Assembly: GCA_910585665.1 (NCBI GenBank)
Contig: CAJUFI010000002.1
Coordinates: 62,001-126,000 of the forward strand
Reading direction: 5' to 3'
From: an uncultured Acetatifactor sp.
Lineage (GTDB): Bacteria; Bacillota; Clostridia; Lachnospirales; Lachnospiraceae
Length of the DNA stretch: 64,000 nucleotides
Shown here: positions 1 through 7,580 of the stretch, in pieces
Layout of the letters: the number at the start of each line of letters is the position of its first letter
Position numbering within the stretch: the first letter of the stretch is position 1
The notes under the pieces: generated by a model
The model's input: the letters and a program-made list of their open reading frames with translations, nothing else
Told to the model about the DNA's origin: nothing
The model's database searches: none
Translations under genes and position numbers: made by a program

Positions 1-1
1 C

Positions 2-286
2 CTATTCCCAATCCAGCTCTCTGAGTTCCTGGGCCTCTTTGATGTAACCATTGCTTTCCAACAGCCATAGATCGTACTGAATAGCCAAATCCTCCAGACT
101 GCAACCGCAATCATTCAGACTGTATACTTCTTCAACAACTTCGCCGACCATTGCCTTGTCACCAGCTGCCACGAGTACCGCAACAATACTCTGTACTTTC
201 TGCTGAGCCAGCTTCCAATCCGCCGAATCCATATCGTAGTTTCCTCTTTCGCTCAGGGCTGCTCTGTAATCGCTCATATTATACAT
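2..286 (-). CDS. Hypothetical prophage protein, 94 aa
   Basis: I do not recognise this family. It is a short acidic protein that looks largely helical, has no membrane segment, and carries a CGC cysteine pair near residue 60. The ATG at 286 is preceded by GGAGG at an 8-nt spacing, and the stop lies four bases inside the window, so the gene is complete. A consensus promoter with a repressor operator (330-358) lies 44 nt upstream, so it should be the first gene of a separate transcript that continues left of the window and is switched on when the prophage repressor is lost. Confidence 0.75.
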   Translation of the reverse strand: MYNMSDYRAALSERGNYDMDSADWKLAQQKVQSIVAVLVAAGDKAMVGEVVEEVYSLNDCGCSLEDLAIQYDLWLLESNGYIKEAQELRELDWE

Positions 287-311
287 AACCTCTACCTCCG
301 TGTCTTAGTTG

Positions 312-383
312 TTGTTTGATTATGTATATATTATAACTCGCAACTACGAATTTGTCAATAGTTTTACTTCTCAAAATACAAAT
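312..383. repeat. 72-bp direct repeat, copy 1 (promoter/operator block)
   Basis: Bases 312-383 match 9123-9194 with one mismatch in 72 (378 versus 9189). The repeat contains the whole promoter, the operator and the start of the leader. The two copies bracket the 389-9083 accessory gene block in the same orientation, so recombination between them could remove that block as an 8.8-kb circle. Confidence 0.95.
330..358 (-). promoter_or_regulatory. Consensus sigma-A promoter with repressor operator in the spacer (copy 1)
   Basis: Read on the minus strand: -35 TTGACA (358-353), a 17-bp spacer, -10 TATAAT (335-330), both hexamers perfect. The spacer contains the operator CTCGCAACTACGAA (337-350, plus-strand reading), also found in the lysogeny control region at 55407-55420. 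It fires left into the 94-aa gene. An operator between -35 and -10 is a classic arrangement for repression by a cI/XRE-type protein. Confidence 0.85.
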
Positions 384-388
384 TATTT

Positions 389-733
389 TTATTTTTTCCT
401 AACAATAATCTCGTATCCGAGAGCAGATGTCATTCTTTCAAAATTGTCGAACCTCATGCTGACCGTGTTTCTGTTGAGTGCCTGGCTCACATTCTGCCTC
501 ACAACCCCCATTCTCTCCGCAAGCTCTTTCTGATTCAATCCCTCTTTCTCCAGAAGCCTACGGATAATCTCAGCCGGATCAGTTCCCACACACTCGCCCT
601 GCAGCTTTTCAATCGCCTGGTTAAGAGCTTCGACATCTGCTTTCCATATATCCTCCGGCTCTTCCTTATCAATCATGCTGCCGCAATGCTCGGCCAGGCT
701 CTCCAGCTGCTTAATTATTTCACTCATTGCCAT
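389..733 (-). CDS. XRE-family transcriptional regulator
   Basis: A 114-aa protein from the ATG at 733 (AAAGG about 6 nt upstream; an in-frame ATG at 727 is also possible). The C-terminal half is a helix-turn-helix of the XRE type (about residues 55-100), with the typical LNQKELAERMG and VRQNVSQAL stretches; the N-terminal half is a helical acidic segment. It is the last gene of the accessory operon that starts near 9083. The antitoxin-like and regulator classes both fit; no toxin gene is adjacent. Confidence 0.75.
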   Translation of the reverse strand: MAMSEIIKQLESLAEHCGSMIDKEEPEDIWKADVEALNQAIEKLQGECVGTDPAEIIRRLLEKEGLNQKELAERMGVVRQNVSQALNRNTVSMRFDNFERMTSALGYEIIVRKK

Positions 734-1550
734 GCTCAACCTTTTTCTCCTTTCCTTTTCTCTTTGCGGCCACACTTAATTTCGCCACCGCTACTCCTGC
801 TTTCGTAGATTCCGCATTGCTGAACCGCAATCCTCTCCTGGTTAGCTCCAGGTTCTCCGCACAATCGAGCAACACCAGATTTTCGATACTGCAGTTGTCT
901 TTGTCGCCATCCAGAAAACCCACCATTTTCCCTTCCGGAACCGGACCATTATGCTCTTCCCATACTCTCCGATGTACGAACTCGAATCGTTCCCGCTGGA
1001 TGCCGGTTTCCTGAACCTTCTGAATCAGATATCCGTCCGTGGTATGAGTATACTCCCCTACTTCCATGTGGTTTGCCGGTACGTTCCCTTTCTTAAACAT
1101 TGTTGCAGCTGCTTTCGCATACGCCTCGGCCGACATCTTCTTTCCCTTGTTGGCAGGAACATGACCCTGCTCAAACTGCCCGGTCAGCCCGGTATTGATA
1201 CCGTGGTTTCTCTTATACGCTTTCATCTGCCGGATACCGATTGTTCCGGCTCCGTATTTCCGGTTTACTGCCTCCACCAATTCTGCAGTGCTTTTTCCCT
1301 GGGCGATACTTTCAACATACTCAGCCATCCCTTTCGGGTATTTTACGGAATAACCTTTCGGGTTTCCTGTCGGTGTTCCGCTCCGAATATGAAACCGGCT
1401 TTTTGCCCCCTTGATGATTTCCTCCGTGAAAACCATTCCGTACTTCTCGCTGAAACCCTGCTGGTTGATTAGGGCTGTTACTTCTTTCGTTGTCCGGCCT
1501 GGTACATTCTCGATCAGCCAGTCAACTACTTCCTGCGGCCACTTCCACAC
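720..1550 (-). CDS. HNH homing-endonuclease-like protein
   Basis: A 276-aa protein starting at a GTG (1550). The N-terminal ~100 residues look like DNA-binding helices (a WPQEVVDWL start and a repeated KST..EL pattern). The C-terminal part (about 190-240) matches the HNH_3 group: HRRVWEEHNGPVPEGKMV followed by FLDGDKDNCSIENLVLL. The middle histidine of the usual motif is replaced by F, which many phage members share, so activity is uncertain. It overlaps the previous gene by 29 nt and lies close to a poly-G tract. Such proteins are usually free-standing homing nucleases in phage genomes. Confidence 0.75.
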   Translation of the reverse strand: MWKWPQEVVDWLIENVPGRTTKEVTALINQQGFSEKYGMVFTEEIIKGAKSRFHIRSGTPTGNPKGYSVKYPKGMAEYVESIAQGKSTAELVEAVNRKYGAGTIGIRQMKAYKRNHGINTGLTGQFEQGHVPANKGKKMSAEAYAKAAATMFKKGNVPANHMEVGEYTHTTDGYLIQKVQETGIQRERFEFVHRRVWEEHNGPVPEGKMVGFLDGDKDNCSIENLVLLDCAENLELTRRGLRFSNAESTKAGVAVAKLSVAAKRKGKEKKVEHGNE

Positions 1551-1800
1551 TTACTTCACCCCCCCCACGAACCTCCAGCATTTCAGGAACGGCTTTCGCT
1601 CTCTCGTAACCGTATTCATCCATGTGGATCATTGCCTTCAGCTGAAGCTCGCCGGTCTTGATGATCTGCTCTCCGATTTTTGCCATTGCCTCTGCCCGCC
1701 GAATTTCTGCGTCCATCTGCTCACCGTTAAGGTCCTCGTCACCCAATTTTTCCAGCTGAGCGAACAGATGATTATTCAAATCTCCTAATGTATTCTTCAT
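1522..1800 (-). CDS. Small conserved phage protein, 92 aa
   Basis: A helical, charged protein of unknown function; similar small proteins commonly precede an HNH gene in Clostridia phages (recalled, not searched). An uninterrupted run of eight G on the coding strand (plus C8 at 1559-1566) falls near the 3' end. With seven G the frame would end at a TAA directly before the GTG of the HNH gene, giving a cleaner junction, so the last ~12 residues may not be part of the ancestral protein. Confidence 0.7.
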   Translation of the reverse strand: MKNTLGDLNNHLFAQLEKLGDEDLNGEQMDAEIRRAEAMAKIGEQIIKTGELQLKAMIHMDEYGYERAKAVPEMLEVRGGGEVSVEVAAGSS

Positions 1801-2172
1801 CTATGACACCCCCTCTGTTTCTGACAGTCCCGGAAACTTCTGCATCAGAAGTCCTTTCAATGCCTCTACATCATCTGGAGGAAGAATCTCAGGCCCTTTC
1901 TGGATTCCGAAAAGGACATCGCCCGCTATCCCACATCCATGAATATCTGCTCCATACAGATAGGATGCTGCCGAATTGAACGGACGCTCCTTGATAATCC
2001 CGGACTCGTCCACAATCATCACAACATAATCCTTAAACAAATCATACATACGCCGAGTCTTTACCGTTTCCGTGCAGTCAGCCCCAATCATTTCTCCCTG
2101 CGCCTCTACATCCCAGGGAACCTCTACGACTGAAATGCGGTTATCTGTAGTAATTTTTACTGTCTTAGCCAT
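1801..2172 (-). CDS. DUF3846 family protein
   Basis: A 123-aa protein starting at MAKTVKITTDNRISVVEVPW, which resembles the DUF3846 opening. It contains FNSAASYLYG and a glycine-rich DIHGCGIAGDVLFG stretch, both in keeping with this phage and plasmid family of unknown role. The ATG at 2172 is chosen over an upstream ATG (2211) because the family begins there. It lies in the tightly packed accessory operon. Confidence 0.75.
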   Translation of the reverse strand: MAKTVKITTDNRISVVEVPWDVEAQGEMIGADCTETVKTRRMYDLFKDYVVMIVDESGIIKERPFNSAASYLYGADIHGCGIAGDVLFGIQKGPEILPPDDVEALKGLLMQKFPGLSETEGVS

Positions 2173-2183
2173 CCTAATACCCC

Positions 2184-2906
2184 CTAATCGCACCCGTGGC
2201 AGGTATCGCAATCATGGTGCTGCCAGTTTCCGTCCTCGTCCTGATACAGACACTCGCTTTCGCCCCGGCACTTGATGTAGACCTCGTATGCCTCGTTACT
2301 GCAGGAATCACAATAATCGCCGTCAATGATCTGGCCTCCCTGATAAATCCTGTGACCGTCATTGCTGCCCATATCTTCGTCCGCCCACCAGTGTTCAATC
2401 GTGGCCTCCGGGTACATTTCGGACAGCTTCAGCATTACCGGCTCAGGATTGGACCAGGCTGTTTCAAAGCTGATTGTGTCCTCGTCCTCCTGCTCGTTGG
2501 AGTAGGCGTTCCACTTTGTTCCCCAATTATCACAGCACCAATCATACCATGTAGTAGCTCCGTACTTTACCTTGTTGGATATGTACTGCAGACCCAGCTC
2601 CAGCAATTCTTCCTCTGTCTTTTCATGGCTCTCCAGTCTAATTCGATACTCTTCATCAGTCATCTGCGGCTTTGAATACCCCTGCTGAAATCGGTGTCTT
2701 CTCTGGCTGAGCCTTCTATTTACTGCCTCGATAGCCAGAGTTTCCAAACTGCCTGATACCATATTCAAGCTCTCCGGCATCGGGATTATCTTGTTGAAAT
2801 CAAAGCACACTACATCCCTCTTCTCGTACTCGTCATACTCCGTCTTGAATAACGGTAACTTCGTGATCCCTTCCATCTTCACAATATTCTTTACATGATT
2901 TGGCAT
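2184..2906 (-). CDS. Api92-like (DUF1281-type ferredoxin-fold) protein
   Basis: A 240-aa protein from the ATG at 2906 (MPNHVKNIVKMEG). This opening, the WYDWCCDNWGTKWNAY stretch (about residue 115) and the SFETAWSNPEPVMLKLSEMYP stretch are characteristic of the Api92/DUF1281 group common on phages and plasmids. The C-terminus adds two cysteine pairs (CDSC and CDTCHGC), probably a metal site. Function is unknown. Confidence 0.8.
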   Translation of the reverse strand: MPNHVKNIVKMEGITKLPLFKTEYDEYEKRDVVCFDFNKIIPMPESLNMVSGSLETLAIEAVNRRLSQRRHRFQQGYSKPQMTDEEYRIRLESHEKTEEELLELGLQYISNKVKYGATTWYDWCCDNWGTKWNAYSNEQEDEDTISFETAWSNPEPVMLKLSEMYPEATIEHWWADEDMGSNDGHRIYQGGQIIDGDYCDSCSNEAYEVYIKCRGESECLYQDEDGNWQHHDCDTCHGCD

Positions 2907-2910
2907 AATC

Positions 2911-3261
2911 TTAATCCTCCTTAATCTCTTCCCATTTTGCATACAAAACAGAAACTAATCTCTTTTTGAAAACTACCTTGCTGGTGTCATAACGCTTTGT
3001 AAACCAGCCCTTTTCTGCATATTCCTTGAACCTTGACCTGCACAGCATTTCTGTATGAACCGGGCGCCCCGCCTGTTCATACCCCTGTAGTTCGGTATTC
3101 CAGACAAATGCGGCGTACTCGTACTCGCTGATTCCGTCCATCTTTGTGTACTCCCTTAATGTGATCCCGATGCGTCCTAAGCGCCCCATTCGATCATTAA
3201 AGTCGTTTCCCGTTTTTGCCAACCGTTCCTCGTCAACATCCAGAACCGCAATTACTCTCAT
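2911..3261 (-). CDS. Hypothetical protein, 116 aa
   Basis: Not recognised. Basic-acidic mix with an N-terminal beta strand (MRVIAVLDVD) and no membrane segment or cysteine motif. Its start overlaps the previous stop by 4 nt, which supports co-translation in the accessory operon. Confidence 0.65.
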   Translation of the reverse strand: MRVIAVLDVDEERLAKTGNDFNDRMGRLGRIGITLREYTKMDGISEYEYAAFVWNTELQGYEQAGRPVHTEMLCRSRFKEYAEKGWFTKRYDTSKVVFKKRLVSVLYAKWEEIKED

Positions 3262-3722
3262 TCTCCATCTCCTTCCCCTAAGTGCATCAGCACATACACG
3301 CCTTTGCTGTGTTTTTCATCGAACCAATGCCACACATCTTCCTTATGGGTACCAGCCGGAAAATCCATAAACCGCTCCATGATTTCATCATTGTCATTTA
3401 CAGGAATATCTCCCAGGATGCCCCACAATTCTTCCAGTTGTTCGTCGCTGAATTTCTTACTGAGGGAGTATTTCTCAATGATTGCCGCCAGACATTCCTC
3501 CTTCGTTCTGTAAAACTGGCCTTTATCCAGCACATTCTTCTGGTGCCAGCCAGCCCTCATGCAGACATAGCTCCCTTTCTTTTCCTCCAGGATTTCATAC
3601 GGTACTGCCAGATGCTCCGGCTCGTCGTTCCAGTCATTGGACCTGGGATTGTTGCAGATTCTCCACATCCTTCGCAAAATCTCGTACCGTACCCCTCCAA
3701 CTTTCACAAATCTTTTTTTCAC
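3258..3722 (-). CDS. Hypothetical protein, 154 aa
   Basis: Not recognised. Starts at a GTG (3722) that overlaps the stop of the upstream zinc-ribbon gene (GTGA). The C-terminal half contains HWFDEKHSKGVYVLMHLGEG. Similar proteins occur in Clostridia phage accessory blocks next to DUF3846 and Api92-like genes (recalled). No catalytic motif is visible. Confidence 0.65.
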   Translation of the reverse strand: MKKRFVKVGGVRYEILRRMWRICNNPRSNDWNDEPEHLAVPYEILEEKKGSYVCMRAGWHQKNVLDKGQFYRTKEECLAAIIEKYSLSKKFSDEQLEELWGILGDIPVNDNDEIMERFMDFPAGTHKEDVWHWFDEKHSKGVYVLMHLGEGDGE

Positions 3723-3868
3723 ATATCTTCCTCGCTTTCTTCATCATCTTTGGGATTCCAATGGTACTCGCAATCCGGATTCTCACACCGCCCGTTCCAC
3801 ATCCCCTGCCCGCAGAGAGGACAGGTTTCATACTCATAGCCACTGTACCCAACGCCCATATAAGCCAT
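3719..3868 (-). CDS. Zinc-ribbon microprotein, 49 aa
   Basis: An ORF of 49 codons whose product carries CPLC and, 8 residues later, CENPDC, a four-cysteine zinc-ribbon pattern, followed by a very acidic tail. GGAG lies 5 nt before the ATG at 3868 and the stop overlaps the GTG of the next gene, so it is translationally coupled. Probably a small nucleic-acid or protein-binding zinc protein; partner unknown. Confidence 0.75.
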   Translation of the reverse strand: MAYMGVGYSGYEYETCPLCGQGMWNGRCENPDCEYHWNPKDDEESEEDM

Positions 3869-3879
3869 ATCCTCTCCAC

Positions 3880-4308
3880 CTACCCTTCGATATTGAAGCC
3901 GGTATAATCGGATAAGTCCTGCATTTCCTGCTCGAACATTTCCTCATAGACTTTCTTCTTGCTGCTGTCACAGTGCAAATGTGTATCGAGGCAATTCACA
4001 TAATATGTAAAATCACTCTGAGGGTTGAGGTCATGCTGGCGTATGGCCCCCAGCTGCTCATATCCGGCTTCTGTCAGAGTGCCTGCATCTTCCTCGTCCT
4101 CCAGCCTCTTTCTTGTCTCCTTGACGGCTTCGCTCATACGGAAGATGCCTTCTCTGAAAATTTCTGCCATGATTCCGTTTAAGGTAATCTCCAGACCCTC
4201 GAACCGCATCTGCTCCACTACCTTGAACATATCCGCTCCTGAATCGTCCAGCATACTCAGATCATCAACTCCACAATCAAGAACCGCTCTGATTAAATCA
4301 TTTCTCAC
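3880..4308 (-). CDS. Hypothetical protein, 142 aa
   Basis: Not recognised. A soluble helical protein with no cysteine cluster or membrane segment. Its place in the operon and tight spacing to neighbours support a real gene. Confidence 0.65.
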   Translation of the reverse strand: MRNDLIRAVLDCGVDDLSMLDDSGADMFKVVEQMRFEGLEITLNGIMAEIFREGIFRMSEAVKETRKRLEDEEDAGTLTEAGYEQLGAIRQHDLNPQSDFTYYVNCLDTHLHCDSSKKKVYEEMFEQEMQDLSDYTGFNIEG

Positions 4309-4321
4309 TTTTCAACGCCTC

Positions 4322-4612
4322 CTACAAATAAGATTTTCCGTATCTCTTCCGGAACTGCTCCCTGGTACCGATCTTCGCCTCATAGATTGCCTGCCCCAAC
4401 ATCTTTGACAACTTCTCCGCCATAGGATTATCATGCACTCTTTTCAGCGGCTCTCCCATGTTGTGACAGTTATTGCAGACCGGCACTTTCAGACCGTCCT
4501 TTTCGCTCAGTTCCCTGCCTGCCGTTCCGAAAATCAGATGATGCTCTCCCTCTGCCTGTCTGCCACAGAAAAAGCAAATCTCCGAATAATCCGTTACTAT
4601 GCTTTTGCTCAT
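4322..4612 (-). CDS. Small HNH-like zinc protein
   Basis: A 96-aa protein with CFFCG near residue 13, then EHHLIFG, then CNNCHN about 25 residues on. This CxxC-HH-CxxCHN order is the core of small HNH nucleases of phages, with EHH as the histidine element. AGGAGG sits 6 nt before the ATG. Whether it cuts DNA cannot be judged from sequence. Confidence 0.7.
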   Translation of the reverse strand: MSKSIVTDYSEICFFCGRQAEGEHHLIFGTAGRELSEKDGLKVPVCNNCHNMGEPLKRVHDNPMAEKLSKMLGQAIYEAKIGTREQFRKRYGKSYL

Positions 4613-4622
4613 GCCCTGCCTC

Positions 4623-4685
4623 CTATTTCTTTTTCTTATCCATGCCCCAAATAATCAAAATCGCCAATACTGCTACTGCCGCCAT
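4623..4685 (-). CDS. Membrane microprotein, 20 aa
   Basis: A 20-codon ORF: an Ala/Val/Leu/Ile segment long enough to cross a membrane, then GMDKKKK. It has an AGGAGG 6 nt before its ATG and is followed by the AGGAGG of the next gene, with no overlap to other genes. The combination of an ideal ribosome binding site, hydrophobic helix and positive tail supports a real membrane peptide. Function unknown. Confidence 0.6.
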   Translation of the reverse strand: MAAVAVLAILIIWGMDKKKK

Positions 4686-4695
4686 AATCTGCCTC

Positions 4696-5214
4696 CTATC
4701 CATAAAAGATTTCTGAGAATATCGCATACTGGATAATCGCATCCGCTACCTCTGCATCCACCATTCCACAGTCAATATGCAGTTCATGGTCGATTACCTC
4801 AAAAATATCCCCATGCTTCGGCTGTTCTGCATACATTTTGATGCCCTGCAGCAACTTCTCTTTTGTCAGAAGCTCGTTCCTGTCCTCTTCCATATCATGC
4901 AGGATAAGAGTGCCGCCCTGGCTGATCTGCTCACTTGCATACTCTCCGAGACTGTGGCCGTCAACCTTCGCCTTGTCGCACCAGTAGTTGATGCCGCCCT
5001 CCAGCGCCGATACCATGATGTCGTCAATATCCTCCTGGGTAACGACAATCTGGAGTACCACACGCACACGGTCGGCCTCCGTTTCTTTCTGCAGCTTCTC
5101 ATAATGCCCGACCGCTTCTTTTAATGCCCGCTTCTGCTCAGAGTCTTTTACGGTTCCACCGTCCTGCAGATTCTTCAGACCTTCCAACACCTTTGTAATC
5201 TCATTTTTCTCCAC
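4696..5214 (-). CDS. Hypothetical protein, 172 aa
   Basis: Not a named family that I can assign with certainty. Starts at GTG 5214 with AAGGAGG 9 nt upstream. Contains VTQEDIDDIMVSALEGGINYW near residue 58, a stretch recurring in small phage proteins of unknown function. Acidic and soluble. Overlaps the preceding 52-aa gene by 14 nt. Confidence 0.7.
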   Translation of the reverse strand: MEKNEITKVLEGLKNLQDGGTVKDSEQKRALKEAVGHYEKLQKETEADRVRVVLQIVVTQEDIDDIMVSALEGGINYWCDKAKVDGHSLGEYASEQISQGGTLILHDMEEDRNELLTKEKLLQGIKMYAEQPKHGDIFEVIDHELHIDCGMVDAEVADAIIQYAIFSEIFYG

Positions 5215-5359
5215 GATTTTCTTCCTCCTTCACTAATTCTTTTACCAGCAAATCTGCTGTCATGCGATCCATCCCTACACGTTCCAGCGCCTTATACGCC
5301 TTTGCTTTTTCCTTTCCACTGACAGCCTGCGCCAAATTCCTTAACAAATCTTGAAGCAT
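5201..5359 (-). CDS. Hypothetical small protein, 52 aa
   Basis: A 52-codon ORF filling the gap between its neighbours, with GGAG about 10 nt before the ATG and a stop that overlaps the next gene. The product is helical and charged (LLRNLAQAVSGKEKAKAYKA). Not recognised. Confidence 0.6.
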   Translation of the reverse strand: MLQDLLRNLAQAVSGKEKAKAYKALERVGMDRMTADLLVKELVKEEENRGEK

Positions 5360-5364
5360 CACCT

Positions 5365-5757
5365 TCACTCTCCTTCATACTTTGCGCCACAATACGGACA
5401 TTTCGTTTCTCCGTAGCAGTTGAACATTTTCCCACACTCTTTGCAGGTATCAAGTTCTCCATTCCGGAACCAATCCTCCAGCAGACTGCTGACGTGCTGC
5501 CAATCCACCGCCTCATAGACCTCTTCTGCCAAATCCGTCTGGCCGTTGCACTCCTGCAGGATGCTGTTTCTCGTGTACGTTGTATCTGACAGCTCCGGTA
5601 TGTAGCAAACCCTGTCAGGATGCTCCGTGTCGTAGAAAGCCTCGTCGTCCTTGAAGATCATTCCCTGGCCGTAGAACTCACGAACAATCTTTTCTCCCTC
5701 GCCGTTCTCGTCCGGTGGAGTATAGCTGCCGACTTTCAGATATTTCTTGTCACTCAT
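5365..5757 (-). CDS. Hypothetical protein with C-terminal zinc ribbon, 130 aa
   Basis: Starts at MSDKKYLKVGSYTPPDENG. The body is of unknown fold; the C-terminus has CKECG and, 12 residues later, CPYCG, a rubredoxin-like zinc knuckle pair. The start overlaps the end of the upstream gene by 8 nt. Function unknown. Confidence 0.7.
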   Translation of the reverse strand: MSDKKYLKVGSYTPPDENGEGEKIVREFYGQGMIFKDDEAFYDTEHPDRVCYIPELSDTTYTRNSILQECNGQTDLAEEVYEAVDWQHVSSLLEDWFRNGELDTCKECGKMFNCYGETKCPYCGAKYEGE

Positions 5758-6388
5758 TCTCTGATTCACCGCCTTCCTGATCCGGTTCATAATATTCCTC
5801 GATGTGCAGGGAACCGTCCTCTTCCGTCACGATTGCAGGGAACCGCACCTTGTAACCTCTGCCGACCATCATATTTGCGGCCAGTTCTGCAATCTCTCCG
5901 AGATAATACATATCCCACTCCAGATTTTCGTCACCGGCTACCACCTTGCACATTTCGTAAACCGCATTATAAATCTCGTCGCACCTTGCCGACTGTTCAT
6001 CCGATAATTCCGGATGCAGTACGCCGTCCAGCTCTCCGTACAGTTCTTTTATCATTTCCTTAATTGCCTCTGCGTCCTCTACAAGTTCCCTTGCAGTAGA
6101 CGGACAGCCACGCTTGCCTCTCTCCGGTATCCACATTTCAACGTGTTCGTCAACGTCAAAATTATCTGCGTAATCCCACAGGTCTTTCAGAAACGACTCT
6201 GCCTGATCCTCCGCATCAAAATCAATTATCATGGAGAAATCTTCTCCTGCTGGGGAAAACTTCCCCATTTCCACATAAGTCCTGCTGTTCTGGCTCGGTT
6301 CCTCATACACTGAATAGGACCAGTCCGATTCTTCCGCTTTGTCAAGCATCCGCTGCAGTTCCTTACTGATGTTCTTGTATTCTTCCAT
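5750..6388 (-). CDS. Hypothetical acidic protein, 212 aa
   Basis: Not recognised. The ATG at 6388 (MEEYKNISKELQRML) has GGTGA 5 nt upstream and falls just after the previous gene ends, so it is preferred over an upstream ATG at 6541 that would lie inside that gene. Rich in Glu and Asp, without membrane segments. Confidence 0.65.
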   Translation of the reverse strand: MEEYKNISKELQRMLDKAEESDWSYSVYEEPSQNSRTYVEMGKFSPAGEDFSMIIDFDAEDQAESFLKDLWDYADNFDVDEHVEMWIPERGKRGCPSTARELVEDAEAIKEMIKELYGELDGVLHPELSDEQSARCDEIYNAVYEMCKVVAGDENLEWDMYYLGEIAELAANMMVGRGYKVRFPAIVTEEDGSLHIEEYYEPDQEGGESENE

Positions 6389-6404
6389 CTGCTCACCAAC
6401 CTCT

Positions 6405-6788
6405 CTAAATGTAATAACAGCTGAAATTCCAGTGATGCCCGAACTCATAGTAAAGTCCGTACCTCTCAAATATCGCATCGAATTTCCGTCTGATTGCCGG
6501 GTACATACCGTAGTAGAGCATTTCACATACCGGGCCTTCAAAACTCATGCTGAGGATATGGTCCGGATTCACATATTCAAAATACGTTTCCGGCTCGATC
6601 CCTTCCTCCACAAACAGATGCTCCCGGTCATTATAGAAATAATGGCCTGTTTCCGGGTCCTTGCATCCGAACCGCTTGTGGTTGAAATAAATATCCACGT
6701 CCTGCCACAGCCCATGCTCCAGAAGGAACTCTCTGATTTCAACTGCCAGATTCTCAATTTTCTCCGGTGTCAATCTTAATGCGCCCAT
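6405..6788 (-). CDS. Hypothetical protein, 127 aa
   Basis: Not recognised. Aromatic-rich (many Tyr, Phe and Trp, ending HHWNFSCYYI), soluble, with the pattern RLTPEKIENLAVEIREFLLEHGLWQDVDIYFN at its N-terminal third seen only in part here. Adjacent to a 55-aa gene with a 1-nt gap. Confidence 0.65.
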   Translation of the reverse strand: MGALRLTPEKIENLAVEIREFLLEHGLWQDVDIYFNHKRFGCKDPETGHYFYNDREHLFVEEGIEPETYFEYVNPDHILSMSFEGPVCEMLYYGMYPAIRRKFDAIFERYGLYYEFGHHWNFSCYYI

Positions 6789-6789
6789 C

Positions 6790-6957
6790 CTACACCACCG
6801 CCTCTCTGATTTCCGTTATCATACCGCCTACAAGCCCCCAACTACTAATGTACTCATTCCCTGCTCTGCGGGCCTCCGCTACGCTCCTGGCCTTGCATTT
6901 CATAGGCTGGTTGCATCCGCTTTCGTCGTCGTAAATCCAGACTTCGTACTCCTTCAT
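6790..6957 (-). CDS. Hypothetical small protein, 55 aa
   Basis: A 55-codon ORF with GGAGG 7 nt before the ATG; it overlaps the stop of the upstream gene (ATGA). The product starts MKEYEVWIYDDES and holds a short helix with KARSVAEARRAGNEY, an arrangement common in small phage proteins of unknown role. Confidence 0.7.
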   Translation of the reverse strand: MKEYEVWIYDDESGCNQPMKCKARSVAEARRAGNEYISSWGLVGGMITEIREAVV

Positions 6958-7469
6958 GCCATGCCCTCCGAATACCCCAGAATTTTCTCCCTGGAGAAGC
7001 GGTCAATTTCCTCCAGATAATCCCTGCCTGCGTCCTCCTGCCACTGGCTCTCGAACTCATTCGCCCAATCTACAAACAGCTGTTTCCATGTGGAGCTTTC
7101 AATCTTGCACAGCTCCGGATTGCTGATCTGCAAATCCGCATATACCAGCGTAATCTCCATGATGTTCTCCGTCAGGTGTCCGAATACGGCTTTATCTCCC
7201 GCCATGACCTCCGGCACATCTACCACTTCGCTGAACCGGTATTCGATCTTTGCAGGACTGTCACTGTCCAGCCTTTTCATTCCCCACCGGCTATTATGGA
7301 CATCAAAAGAAATATATCCATTGGTGTCTACTGTAAGTCCCACCATGCCGTCCACGCCGCTTTTCTTTGCGCTGTCAATTATTTCTCCAATCAGAGGCAG
7401 AACATTGATGCACAAGCCCATAAACGCCTCCTTGTGGCTCTCCTGTGTGAACACTGCCTTGCTATCCAT
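6954..7469 (-). CDS. Hypothetical protein, 171 aa
   Basis: Not recognised. Mixed alpha/beta sequence, a single soluble domain, no motif that names a function. Coupled by an ATGA overlap to the 55-aa gene downstream. The 111 bases between it and the next gene upstream (7470-7580) hold only a GC-rich stretch with weak 22-25-codon ORFs that I do not call. Confidence 0.65.
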   Translation of the reverse strand: MDSKAVFTQESHKEAFMGLCINVLPLIGEIIDSAKKSGVDGMVGLTVDTNGYISFDVHNSRWGMKRLDSDSPAKIEYRFSEVVDVPEVMAGDKAVFGHLTENIMEITLVYADLQISNPELCKIESSTWKQLFVDWANEFESQWQEDAGRDYLEEIDRFSREKILGYSEGMA

Positions 7470-7580
7470 TCCTCAATCTCCTTTCCGATTTTTCCTCCAC
7501 TCTGCGACTTCCTCCGGGGTTGTGACCGGATACCCGCATTAGAGGCCCCGGCTCTAACCCTGCCGGGCGGGATGCTCATT

